This document shows positions 36,919 to 47,103 of a DNA stretch of 64,000 bases, in pieces (position 1 is the stretch's first letter; every line of letters begins with the position of its first letter). The notes below the pieces were generated by a model. The model saw only the letters and a list, made by a program, of their open reading frames with translations. It did not search any database and was not told the origin of the DNA. The stretch is from Parascedosporium putredinis (taxonomy: Eukaryota > Ascomycota > Sordariomycetes > Microascales > Microascaceae). Position numbers and translations under genes: made by a program. The stretch is taken from positions 2,046,001-2,110,000 of the forward strand of contig CASHTG010000012.1 of assembly GCA_949357655.1 (NCBI GenBank), written 5' to 3'.

Positions 36919-37743
36919 TGTATGTGTATTTTGTGTGTGAGCTTGCAAACCTGCGGATGATGGCAAACTCGAGCGGCCGGTGTAGAAACTTAACCCACAC
37001 TCTATCGGGCTTGAAACGAGCTGAACTTCCCCCAAGACGACCGGATTCGTCCGCGAGGAGATGGATCGGCAAGCAGATGGGCCACGGCCCAGCGAAACTT
37101 GGAGATGTAAAGTTTTGCACGGCCCTTGGCCCTCAGGGGAAAGGCGCTCTCCATGGCCATCGTGAACCTTCCCAGCCGTTGCTAACTCCCGGTCATCGCT
37201 CCAGCATGCCGTGAGAACCTAGTTCCCACCTCATCCACGCCCTCCCCTTTGGCGCCACACCGGCGTAATACCCCGTCTTTTTTTCGGTTTGGTAAACCCC
37301 GCTGGCTGGGATCTCCCAGGTCAAAGGAACGGTCACCCTCCACAGACCAACCATGTCGACCAGCTTCCGTAGGCTAACTGTAAGCCACCAATCCCCAAAG
37401 TCGAGAGTGTAGATTCTATTCCTAGATGGACACAGGAGCGGATCGGGCTTGACGCAAGCCTCTAGGTGTGAGATCCCTTCTCTCCATGTCGATCACCAGC
37501 GGCTAGGGCGGCCACCCCACGTACTCATGAACAAGCCCTCAAAAGCTTTTCCCCACGATCCAACCACTCAAGTTTGATGCCGCCAGCCACTATGATCCCC
37601 CTCCTCATGGCAGCCAAGAAATCGCGGGCCCTAAGCCTCCTAGAGGTCGGTGGGCACGAGCCATCCGGCCCGGACTGGCCTTGCTTCCTTCTCGGATGTG
37701 TCTCTTTTCATGACGAGAGGGCGAGAGTGGACAGGATGTGCGC

Positions 37744-37780
37744 AAGGACAAGGGAAAAGGACAAGGGAAAAGGACAAGGG
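37744..37780. repeat. 13-base tandem repeat AAGGACAAGGGAA, three copies
   Basis: Two full units start at 37744 and 37757. A third starts at 37770 and lacks its last two bases. Confidence 0.9.
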
Positions 37781-38612
37781 GATGGGAGAGCGGCTGGGGA
37801 AGACCGGAAAGCAGGCGGATGAGGGATGCAAGAGGAGAAGCTCGTCTCACGTATCGATGAGAAATCGCTGCTCAAGCCAGCAGTGGAGCCACGTCTTTGG
37901 CTCCTCCCCGACTCTAAGCATCAGAGGGAGGTACACACGTTCCGTAGCATGCCTGTTTGTATGCCTATCATGTCCTCCCCTTTGGTACCCTCTTCTCCAT
38001 AGGAAGAAAAGCCAAGTAGCCCCTCCCTAAAGTGTTTCTGCTGCGGCATATGCTCCCTTGGTTCTAGCAGAGAAGTAGCCCCGGCGAAAGGAATCGCAGT
38101 CCTCCCTTGACACTAAGCAAGAAGGTCTGTGTCTATTGAGACTCATGTGCATAATACTTGCGTCCCTCTTTGAGCTAACACCCGTCGCTCTTCTCAGCAC
38201 ATCCCCAGCAGGCCGTTTAGCATACAACCTGGCGGAGACTAAGTTTATAGGGCTACGCAGTCAGGGGGCACATCGGTATCTATTTTCAGCAGAGGCTTTT
38301 CCCCGCTGAATGCTTGCGACTATCTATCACCCTAGGACTAGTAAGGTATCTAGCCGTAATAAAGAGAGAAGGCGAGCGGTTCTCGTATCGACTCGTCGCG
38401 CATCCCATTCCATGGTATCATCTCTAACCCCTGATAAATAAAAGTAAAACAGGCTGGCTGGTTACTGTCCAGCCGCTGTGAGAGAACGCCATCAACAGCC
38501 CTTTGTTCCTGGGAATATGCTAGGTGTCGTCAAACTATCCGTATTCCCCACCCAAGATATTAACGCCGCCGAATTGAACCCTTGAATCTCGAGTATATGC
38601 CCTATGATATCT

Positions 38613-40976
38613 TCAACCTGTACGCCTCTTTTTGCTCGTGTGCTCGTCGACTGCGCCATCGACTAGGCTCTCCGTCCTCGACTTTCTCTTCTTATCGGCC
38701 ACCATCACCGTGCGGGTCGATTGTGCCCTTTTTCTGGACGCCTCCGGTCCTTGGTAGGTGACAAACCCTGAAGGCTGCCCCTCATTTTCCCCAACAGTTT
38801 CGCTGGGTGGCTGGCCGTCCGCACCCCATTTCCATTCACTTATGTCTCGCACCCGTCCGTTGTTGCGCCCCGCAAAGTGCTCCTCGATATGATTGTACCG
38901 CTCATTCCAGAACCCAGGCTCTTTTTGGCTGGGATCGGGATCATCATCTCGCAAAAGCCGCACCAAAATTTTGTATCACTGTGCCGGTCGACTCTACAGC
39001 TTTCGAGCTTCTCGGAGATATCCTCCTCCAAGACAATCTTATGATCGTCTTCCAGATGGCGCTTGAATGCCTCACGTCGATGGTATGCTTTGGGGCATTG
39101 ATCGCAACTCCACATTTCCAGTTGGAAATGTTGGCTGGTCTCATGACGCCTCCAATCGCTCTTGCTACCAAATCTCTTGTCGCAGGGCCGGAAGGTGCAA
39201 CCATACGGTCGGTCATGGCGCTTCATGTGCTTGCTAAGGTAAAGAAGGAAACGGGCGTTAGCACGAGAGTTTCCAGGATTTATAGCAAAGGGAAATAGGT
39301 CGGTGAAGGAGAGGGCAGGGTAAAGGGCTAATCGAGACATACTTCAGCTCACACTTCCTGCTAAACACCTTGCTGCAAGAGTGGCACTTATGCTCCTGCT
39401 TTTGTCTGGTCGCTGGTCGCGGTTCCTCTTCGTCATGGTCCAGATCGGAGCTAATGTCCCTCAGTTTGCGTTTTAAATAAGACTGTATGAAATGTTCTGG
39501 TACTCGATCGAGCATTTGGATGTAATCCTTCTCACACTGGTAAGATGCTGACAGAGAGGTGCCGGATGCCTTAGAGGCCACGGAGCTGGTGATATCCGAT
39601 GTTGAGGGCGAGTCTGCTGAGAACTCCGTCATATCATTTGTGGCACCTTCTTCTGTGCGCCCACAAGGCCTGGTGGAGGAGGTAGTCTGGCGTGCGCGAC
39701 TCTCCAAGGGGAGCTGGTCTGTGTCTTCCCCTCCAGTTATCGGGCTCGCGCAGGATGACAAGTCGCTTTTGAGCCCAGAGTGAGACGCTGGCGACGTAAT
39801 CGGAGTTGGGGGAGCATCGAAGGCGGGTACTTCAGGAACCATTATCTTTTGAGGGGCTCGGCCTCCAGGGACTGATCCTATGCTTGAAGATGGCTGGCCA
39901 TCGAGATTTGCCGCTCTCAGGCGTTGGTACAAATTGAGATAATTGCGACTGGGAACCCCTTTAAGATGGGGGTCTTCCTGTTCCCGTAGCCTCTCCAGTT
40001 CTGCACTCAAGCCATCATGCTCATCCCTAGATCTATCAGTAGAAATCGTCGACTCCGTTGGGTCGAGTACGGCGGAGCCCACAGCTTTGAGAACATCCTG
40101 GGACGGCGGCGGACGAGATGGGGATGGTGGACTAAGAAGGAATGCCATTGTTAGCTCAATCTTAGGAACGAACTGTTGAAGTGAGTGACCTACCATATCA
40201 TAAACTGTTCCAAATAGGAATTGGTGATGTGGTCAGCAGGTATCGCATGGACGCCTTTGAGATGACTGCGGAAATTGTCGACCCGCGGCCAAGACTTTCC
40301 CTTTGAATTGCATTCTGCTATATTGCATCGATATGACTTTCCCGATTTTTGTGAACTGAACGTTCGTGTCGATCGAGATCGTGCAGAGTACCGAAGCCTT
40401 CTTTATTATTGCATGAGGGGTCACGGCATTGAAAACTCCGCCGATGCCTCAGTAGGTGTTTCCTTTGCTCAAGCGTTAGTCGCAGTGATAAGCAGCATCA
40501 CAGGGGAAGACGCACTTGAGTGTTGCCTTGCTCTGGCAGGGCTTGCTGCACACTTCGCAGATTAACTGTGCGCCGGCCTCCGATACGGTAGCAGACTGCG
40601 GAATACCCGAGCGAGGGAGTTTTGCGAATCGGGAGGCTGTAGAGACAGTAGCCCCAAACTGATCGAGTCTAGAGTCCAAGGCGTGGAAGGACGGATCTAA
40701 GATGCTTTCTCCTCCGAGGGAGTCTGGAGGTAGGCCCATAGATAAGCTAACATAGCCCGAGTCTGAGGTCGGATTCGTGCCATAATCCGAGATAGCGGCG
40801 CTTCTGCACACGGGGTAGGCCGAGGCATGTATAGGGGTTACGTGTTGGTTGTTGAATTGAGCACTATCGTGATTGAATCCGTTCCAGGGGTTCTCTGGGT
40901 CGAGCATGTAGTCCAATATCATCCCGTAATTCTGAGATGAGACCGGGAAGTCTCCCGGTTCCTGAGGGTAATTCAT
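38613..40976 (-). CDS. C2H2 zinc-finger regulator (copy B), seven finger-like motifs
   Basis: Four exons: 40976-40516, 40462-40194, 40131-39343 and 39233-38613; introns 53, 62 and 109 bases, the first with a GACTAAC branch point. The corrected length is 713 residues. A disordered N-terminus (residues 1-135) precedes three fingers: CEVCSKPC, then CRDPSC ending HERSVH, then CNIAEC ending HLKGVH. A Ser/Pro-rich spacer of about 240 residues follows. Then come CHSCSKVF ending HMKRH, CTFRPCDKRF ending HETSQH, CDQCPKAYHRREAFKRHLEDDH, and a last WCGFC motif ending in HIEEHF. The C-terminus is basic (KKRK, KKRR), a likely nuclear signal. The family is fungal, presumably transcription factors; targets are unknown. 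Two bases are missing, both in five-base A runs on the coding strand: 40346-40350 (His-Lys-Lys-Ser-Gly-Lys) and 38932-38936 (Ala-Lys-Lys-Glu-Pro-Gly). The middle fingers resemble those of copy A. Confidence 0.87.
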
Positions 40977-43900
40977 GGTGTGGTGCAAAGACGGGGAATC
41001 GGAAGTTGAGCAGCTTTCACCATAGAGCTAGTAGCAAAATGCAGAGCAGAAAACAACTTGGTGGTGAGCGGGCTCATGTACAGAAGTGTAGCCTCGCTTT
41101 GGATGGTAGGATGATCGCTCGAGGGGCTCACTGAACGGGATGAATGAAGTGCAAAGATCGATCAAAGAGCACGAGTATGACTATTAGATAGGACCGTATT
41201 GTCAACTCTAAGTTGTGGTTCGAGAGCCGGCATGTGGAAGCTCAAGGAGACGACCGGGGATGGTGCAAGGAGTCGATTATGACCATGGAGTTTCTCCAAT
41301 GTGGACTAAGGATTTAACCCCTTATTATGATCTAACCATGCCCAACCGAAGAATGGCAGCACATGGGTGGATTTGAGGAGCTAAAGGCGTGCAGAAGGGG
41401 TTAAGCTGCGAGAGAAGAGAAACCCCTCCCACAAAGCAATGAGAGGTGGAAGTAAGGTTTAGCGGCAAGAAGAAATGGAAGAAATGTAATGCAAGGTCCC
41501 CAAAAAAAGAACCATAAAAACATATACTAAAGAAGATCAAAAACGGAGAACTGCGAGGATGAAAGGGTGGAAAGGATCAGAGGAAAAAAAGAGCTGGGCT
41601 CTAGGCTCAACTGCGACAAGTGCCCGCGATATTAGGGAGATCAATTGATAATATTAAGAGGGGAAAGTAGGGGATGAGTTCTTGGTTGCGAACCATAAGG
41701 CGAACCAAAATTAAGGCGTCCACTGTGGCCTGTCGCCTTACACTGTTCTGGATCTGCACCGGGAAGGACGCACCTGCGCGAACCGGCCACTCATCACTTC
41801 GTAACCAATTGAACCTTGGGAAGTACCGAATACTTCACAGATCCGACATCAACCCCAATCTCATGGGCGAGAAAGTCCTTCGCAAGCTTGTCCAGATATC
41901 TCTTTCCCTGGCCATGAATATATTCGACCAGGAGCAGCATTTTCGAGATGGCCTCTGAGATAAATAGGGATGCGACTGGCTTTCCTAACTAATACCCCCG
42001 GCCAATCTATTTGTTCTCTCTCTATTTTTTTAAACCACAGCTTCGACTCCTCAATCGATTTTGAGTGCAGCTGTTGGCCACATGCACTGAGCTGACATGT
42101 GGTGTTGGGTCCAGTCAAACGAGTACGCGATTTGATACCAAACTACATGTAGACACTCGAGGACCGAGGAAGCTGCCTCACCATCCAGCAACATGGCATC
42201 TATTTGGGGAGTTAGGCCGCATCAGTATCAAACAATCGTCCGAGCTACTTGTTCCATAGACACTTGGGTCGATTTACGATCAATCACCGAGGTACCAAGT
42301 ACGAGACCTTCACAGCCTGGTCCTTCGTGCTACCTTCAATGACATCCTCGAGTCCCCCTCCACATCAAAAACGAGACCCTAGTCGCGATATCCCCCATTC
42401 AACAACACCACAGAATAGCAAGTGACACCAGAGATGTTGGCTCGGCAGAGCCACGTCAGCACATTGTTGCTTCCTATCAAAATCTATGGATCTGTTACTG
42501 CACCTGTCCGCACCCTTCGACCTGTCGTCGCACCCTTCTCAGTCCTCAGAAGGTTGAACTAGAGTAAAAGTGAGATGGGGGAAAGCCCTCGGCCCCACAC
42601 TCCTTAACTGGCCCGGCTTTCTGTCCTCCTCCAAAGCAAGGGGTATGGGCCATCGGTTCCCCTAATATAGCTACCACCCTAGATTTTCGGATGATAGACG
42701 CGTCTAAACCAGTGTGTAGCCTTTGTCTCCCGTGTCTTCGGTTACATACTAGTTTCTGAGGCTCCTCGCCGTACTACCGGGCGTGGGTGGGAATGAACCT
42801 CTGAGATCGCCAGTCCTCTTTTCTCCCCTAGACTGGAACGGAGTAGCAGACCTAGAGCGCAGCCAGCAGGCTTCTGCGCATGGTAGCCGGATCGACTGTT
42901 TTCGCGCGCATCATTGATGCTCCACGCATTCATTCTCTTTCCGCCTTCGTTCTTTAACCGTAGCTTCAAAGTGACGGTTTCATTCGCTAAAATCGTTGCA
43001 CGGTCGCGCGTACCCACCATATATGTCGGCTCCCGCCCATTGCCCTCCGGTAAGAAGCAAGCAAACAGTACCTTTTATCCACTAGTGACGGCGCCCGAGT
43101 AGTTATGATGGCATTTTCATGCCCTCAATCGCGGCGTCGGAGTTCTCAGTTTGAACCCTGCTAGAGAATGTCCTGCGCGCGGCTGGCTCGCTTTTTATGC
43201 CATGATAAAGGTGTTGGTAGGTGTCAGATGGCACCATCGCCATCTATTTACTAGTCAATGAGTTTCGTCTCTTTGTCCGGAGTATCAAATGTCAGGGTCG
43301 AGTTGGTTCTCTGGTAGGTAGCATGGCGAGGAGGGTAGATGGGCACGAGTAGATGTGATTCACATTACGCTCCGCCCTCCTGCAGCGCCGCAGCAATATT
43401 GCCAATAGAAAGACAGGCCAGCAAGCAGCGGACCGGCTACTATCGCTCTACATATTGCACCGTAGGTGATGCTTCGGGTTTCCACGAAGATAACCCGATG
43501 ATTCCAAGTTGAAGATATTACGTAGCGATGTGTCTCGGAGGATGTATCTAATGCCTACTTGAGGTCAGCGACGCCACTAGAACTGCAAGATCTCCCCGGT
43601 TCCCATCATGCATGCCACCACTTAGCAATCCGGTTCAATGCCCACGCGTCTAGGACGACAGCGTTTTCTGAATTCACGTCGGTGGAAAGGCAAGGCCAGT
43701 ATATATGTAGACTACGGTAGAGACTTTGGCCGCCGAATCTAGCCGAGTGGCCTCGAATCCTTACTTTTGTCTAGATGCAGGGTGTGGGTAAACACTGCTC
43801 GATATTCAGCAACATGTGTCTGTGTCTAGAAGACGGGCTAACTCTGCATCCTGACCAACCTATGAGGTAAGGCTATCCGTAATTCCTACCCAGGCTGAAC

Positions 43901-45328
43901 GTCACTGAATATCGAAAGCTCGCTGCCCTTCCTTTGCGCCTTTGCGCCTTTGCGCCTTTGCGCCTTTGCGCCTTTGCGCCTTTGCTACCAGAGCCGCTCC
44001 AGTCGAGGTATAAGCATCAAGTTCCCATCAACTAGTGGAGTTCCGGTCCGGATTAGGCGCAATGCAGGGCTTCATTGTGCCCATGGTGAGGCCTATTTCA
44101 AAGTAGGCCGTAGTACATTACTTCATTCGGTTTCACGATCTTGCCATCCTTGGCCTGTCGAGTCTCACCTAGTCACAGCCGTTTGTGCACTTGCATTTAT
44201 CAAATCTCGGTGTCCGATTTTCTTTCCCAATACCCTCTACGCACTGGTACAACCCTAGCCCGGCTCCGGTACGTTTTCCCAGATATGAATTGTTTTAGTA
44301 GCTCATGCAAGCAACGGCGTTTTTTCTCCATGTCTTCTGCCCAGTCATAGCCGGCTCGCTCTAGGGACCGCAATCCCCTAGCCCTACCAGATCCCGAACC
44401 TAACACTGGCTTTGTGGAGGGGGATAAAAGAATTTGCGACTTTGAAGAGTTTGAGGTCGCTTGTGTGGCCATTCGATCCCGATGTTCGGGCCGTCCTGCC
44501 AGTCGCAATCGATCACCGCGAACACAGGCACTACAATGTCAAGGTCCTTGGCCAGTCTTGGGACCAAGGCTAGATTTGTGATGCTTGCCAAACTGAGACG
44601 GATCAACGGCCAGTCTAATCTTCTGAGGGCTCTTGGAAGCGGCGGTTCGTTTAAGTTTAGTCTTCTGAGCTTGATGCTCGAGCATTCAGCCCGCGGCCAT
44701 TACAGCTGGACATGGCCTCTCAACCAAGAGCTTCAAAATAAAAAGGCTCATTTGCCCTACCTCCCCCATTTCTCCCGTCATACTGCTCAAGCTCAAGTGT
44801 TGATGAGGCTCTGTGATCTCGCTAGTGGGCGTAACAGCTTAGTCATGAGAGATATCCTAATTTTCGCGTTCCCTCCGATCACTCGGATGAGAGTTCCCGA
44901 GCCCAGATGACTAGAGGCATAACGCCGAGGCATGGTCTTGTGGTAATAGTTAGATGCCTCGTGAATGTCGCAAGGCAAAAGAAATGGCACTCTCCCAGAT
45001 GCTGGCCATCAGAATGAGCAAGGTGAATTGGGCTCGGCAAGGCCCATCACTCACGAGAGAGAACGCAGCCAGGTTCAGTCAAGCAAGTCTATCCAATGAC
45101 GGCGGAGAATTTAGTAAGCCCAGAGGTCCGCCGACAAAGAAATTTGCGCTAGACCTAATCCGGAACTGCCTCTGGTAACGAGACAACCTCAATCTTTGTC
45201 ACGACAGATTGAATTCGATTTATTCTCTCGGACTCGAAAATCAGCGTCAATTCCCTACTACCGCCCCCTCCGCCCTTCCCAAGTGCATTGGCCATTCGAA
45301 AAAGCGACGAGAAACACGATTATCAGAG
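40977..45328. other. 4.35-kb divergent intergenic region, zinc-finger copy B / nuo24
   Basis: Shared upstream region of the leftward zinc-finger gene and the rightward nuo24. I recognise no coding sequence. It contains ATCAATTGAT at 41640, about 660 bases upstream of the zinc-finger start, TACATGTA at 42144, and an eight-base minisatellite at 43931. The stretch just before nuo24 (45200-45328) should hold its promoter and leader. Confidence 0.45.
43931..43985. repeat. 8-base minisatellite CCTTTGCG, six full copies plus a partial seventh
   Basis: Perfect units start at 43931, 43939, 43947, 43955, 43963 and 43971; the seventh, at 43979, diverges at its last base. There are no spacers, so this is a plain direct tandem repeat. 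Confidence 0.95.
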
Positions 45329-46440
45329 ATGGCGTCAAAACTCTCTCCAATGCTCTTCCGCTCGGTCGCGAGAGCGGCCTGTAGGGCTCCGCGGCCACAG
45401 ATGCAGTTTCGATCCTTGACGGTATCTGCCCGGAAACAGAGCGATGTCCTCATGGTGGTACGTCTTTTCAAGAGATCAATCCCCTCATTTCTAAGAGACT
45501 GGGCTGTTTTTGCGGTCAATTGATGGGTTGTTGTCGCGCCTGGCTTCCGATAGCCTCATGGGCGAGGCGATGCAGCATTGAAGCCATCCTGCGCTCAAAA
45601 GCTAGCATCATCAGCCCATCTGGCCATCCACAGAGACCTGTGAATCGAGAAAGCTAACAGTGGCTCCATCCAGCACCGAAACACCCCGAGAACAATCCCG
45701 ATATTCCCTTCAAGTTCAGCGCTGAAAACGAGCCCGTTATCGATGAGATCATCAAGCGCTACCCTCCCCAGTACAAAAAGGCCGCCATCATGCCTTTGCT
45801 CGACCTCGGCCAGCGTCAGCACGGCTTCACCTCCATTAGCGTCATGAACGAAGTGGCCCGTCTCCTCGAGGTTCCTCCCATGCGCGTTTACGAGGTCGCC
45901 TCGTTCTATACCATGTATAACAGGACTCCTGTGGGCAAATTCTTTGTTCAGGCGTGCACGACGGTTTGTTTCAGCTCCTGCCCCTCACTATTTGACGCTT
46001 CTCTTTGTTGCGTCATTGACCCTGCGGCCGTGTAGAAGGGATGACTGACTGTTGTTGTACTGTAGACACCATGCCAACTCGGTGGCTGCGGAAGCGATGT
46101 TGTTGTCAAGGCTATCAAGGAACACCTCGGAATCGGAGAAGGTCAGACCACCCCCGACGGCCTCTTCACTTTCCTCGAAGTCGAGTGTCTTGGCGCCTGC
46201 GTCAACGCTCCGATGATCCAAATCAACGACGACTACTACGAGGATCTCACCCCCGAATCCGTCGTATCCCTCCTCGACTCGCTCCGCGAAAGCGCTACCG
46301 CCACCGGCTCTGGAGGCGCCTCCCCCAAGGTTCCCGCCCCCGGCCCCCTTAGCGGAAGGCAGACTTGCGAGAACAGCGCGGGACAGACGAATCTCAACTC
46401 CCAGCCTTGGGGTATCGAGACGACGCGGTCCGACCTGTAG
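45329..46440 (+). CDS. nuo24: NADH:ubiquinone oxidoreductase 24-kDa subunit (complex I, NDUFV2)
   Basis: Peripheral-arm subunit of mitochondrial complex I that binds the N1a 2Fe-2S cluster. Three exons: 45329-45457, 45674-45963 and 46066-46440; introns 216 and 102 bases, GT-AG. The corrected length is 264 residues, as expected for fungi. The N-terminus is Arg-rich and lacks acidic residues for about 35 positions, fitting a mitochondrial presequence. The thioredoxin-like fold carries all four cluster ligands: CTTTPC (Cys138, Cys143) and CLGAC (Cys181, Cys185). The first pair is split across the second intron. VPPMRVYEVASFYTMYNR is the classic signature. The start at 45329 gives the presequence in frame. 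One C is missing in the run at 45684-45687, just after the first splice acceptor, where HRNTPENNPDIPF must read through. It is convergent with the kelch gene, 660 bases apart. Confidence 0.95.
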
Positions 46441-47103
46441 CGCCCTCCCTCTAGTGACGGCTTCGTCTTGGGGCAAAATAAGTTTGCGTGGCGGAAGACA
46501 TGAATGTTTTAAAATAAACTCTCCGGATAGTGTGACGAGGCCAGTCTCACAGCTGCCCACACCCGTTGTTAATAGTTGACCTCGGAGTGGCACTCCCGCT
46601 CCCAGGTAAAGAGTTTGTTGAAAACAAAGGAGGAACGAGGCATGGGGCTGCCCAACAAGCGGAGGCAGGAGGCGCGGGAACTTGCGACCTTCCTTGAAGA
46701 ACATAACTTGTACATAAGAACTTTTTACAGTGTATTCGGAATACAAACCGGGGGTACTAGATGGTACTATTGCTTTTACTTAACCTTGCGTTCCAAAAAT
46801 AATTTCTTGACTTAGGGTTCCAGATCAAGACTCTACATCATGTTATTGTTCAAATAGTCATTCATTCTGCCCTATTGTAGATTCGTAGTTGGTCCGACTG
46901 CTTCTCGCCTGTTTTCTATGCCCGAGAGAGAGAAAATTCGAGGTGAAGGAGGCAAAGGAAGACGCTGGGAGAAGCTGAAGGGAGCAAGGTGTGGGGAGGG
47001 GAAAGAAAAAGCAGCAAGCCCGTTATGCAGCCAAACAAGCAGTAGTCCAACAAGTAAGCACGAAAATGGCCCGAAAACAAAAACCCGTCAAGACACTCTG
47101 AAA
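46441..47103. other. Convergent intergenic region, nuo24 / kelch gene
   Basis: About 660 bases between two 3' ends, holding both 3' UTRs. No gene recognised. An ACTTGTAC word lies at 46706. Confidence 0.5.

Larger units (their letters stand above)
21227..38612. other. 17.4-kb gene-poor interval between the two zinc-finger genes
   Basis: No conserved protein family could be recognised in any frame, even allowing for the single-base slips seen elsewhere. The longest open frames (up to about 180 residues) have biased, motif-free composition. By eye the DNA is of mixed composition, not the very AT-rich kind expected of RIP-degraded repeats, and no inverted-repeat ends or reverse transcriptase were seen. 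It contains many microsatellites, two ATCAATTGAT palindromes, TACATGTA words (28027, 31091), several ACTTGTAC words, and a TACC/GGTA-rich hairpin-like stretch at 23545-23572. It may be a long regulatory region of the copy A gene, non-coding transcripts, or lineage-specific genes I cannot detect. Confidence 0.4.

Noticed and set aside
21227..38612. RIP-degraded transposon block
   Set aside because: The DNA is not strikingly AT-rich by eye, and no reverse transcriptase, transposase or terminal repeats could be recognised. A computed RIP index would settle it.
43931..43985. CRISPR-like array
   Set aside because: The 8-base units abut directly with no spacers; it is a minisatellite in a eukaryotic genome.
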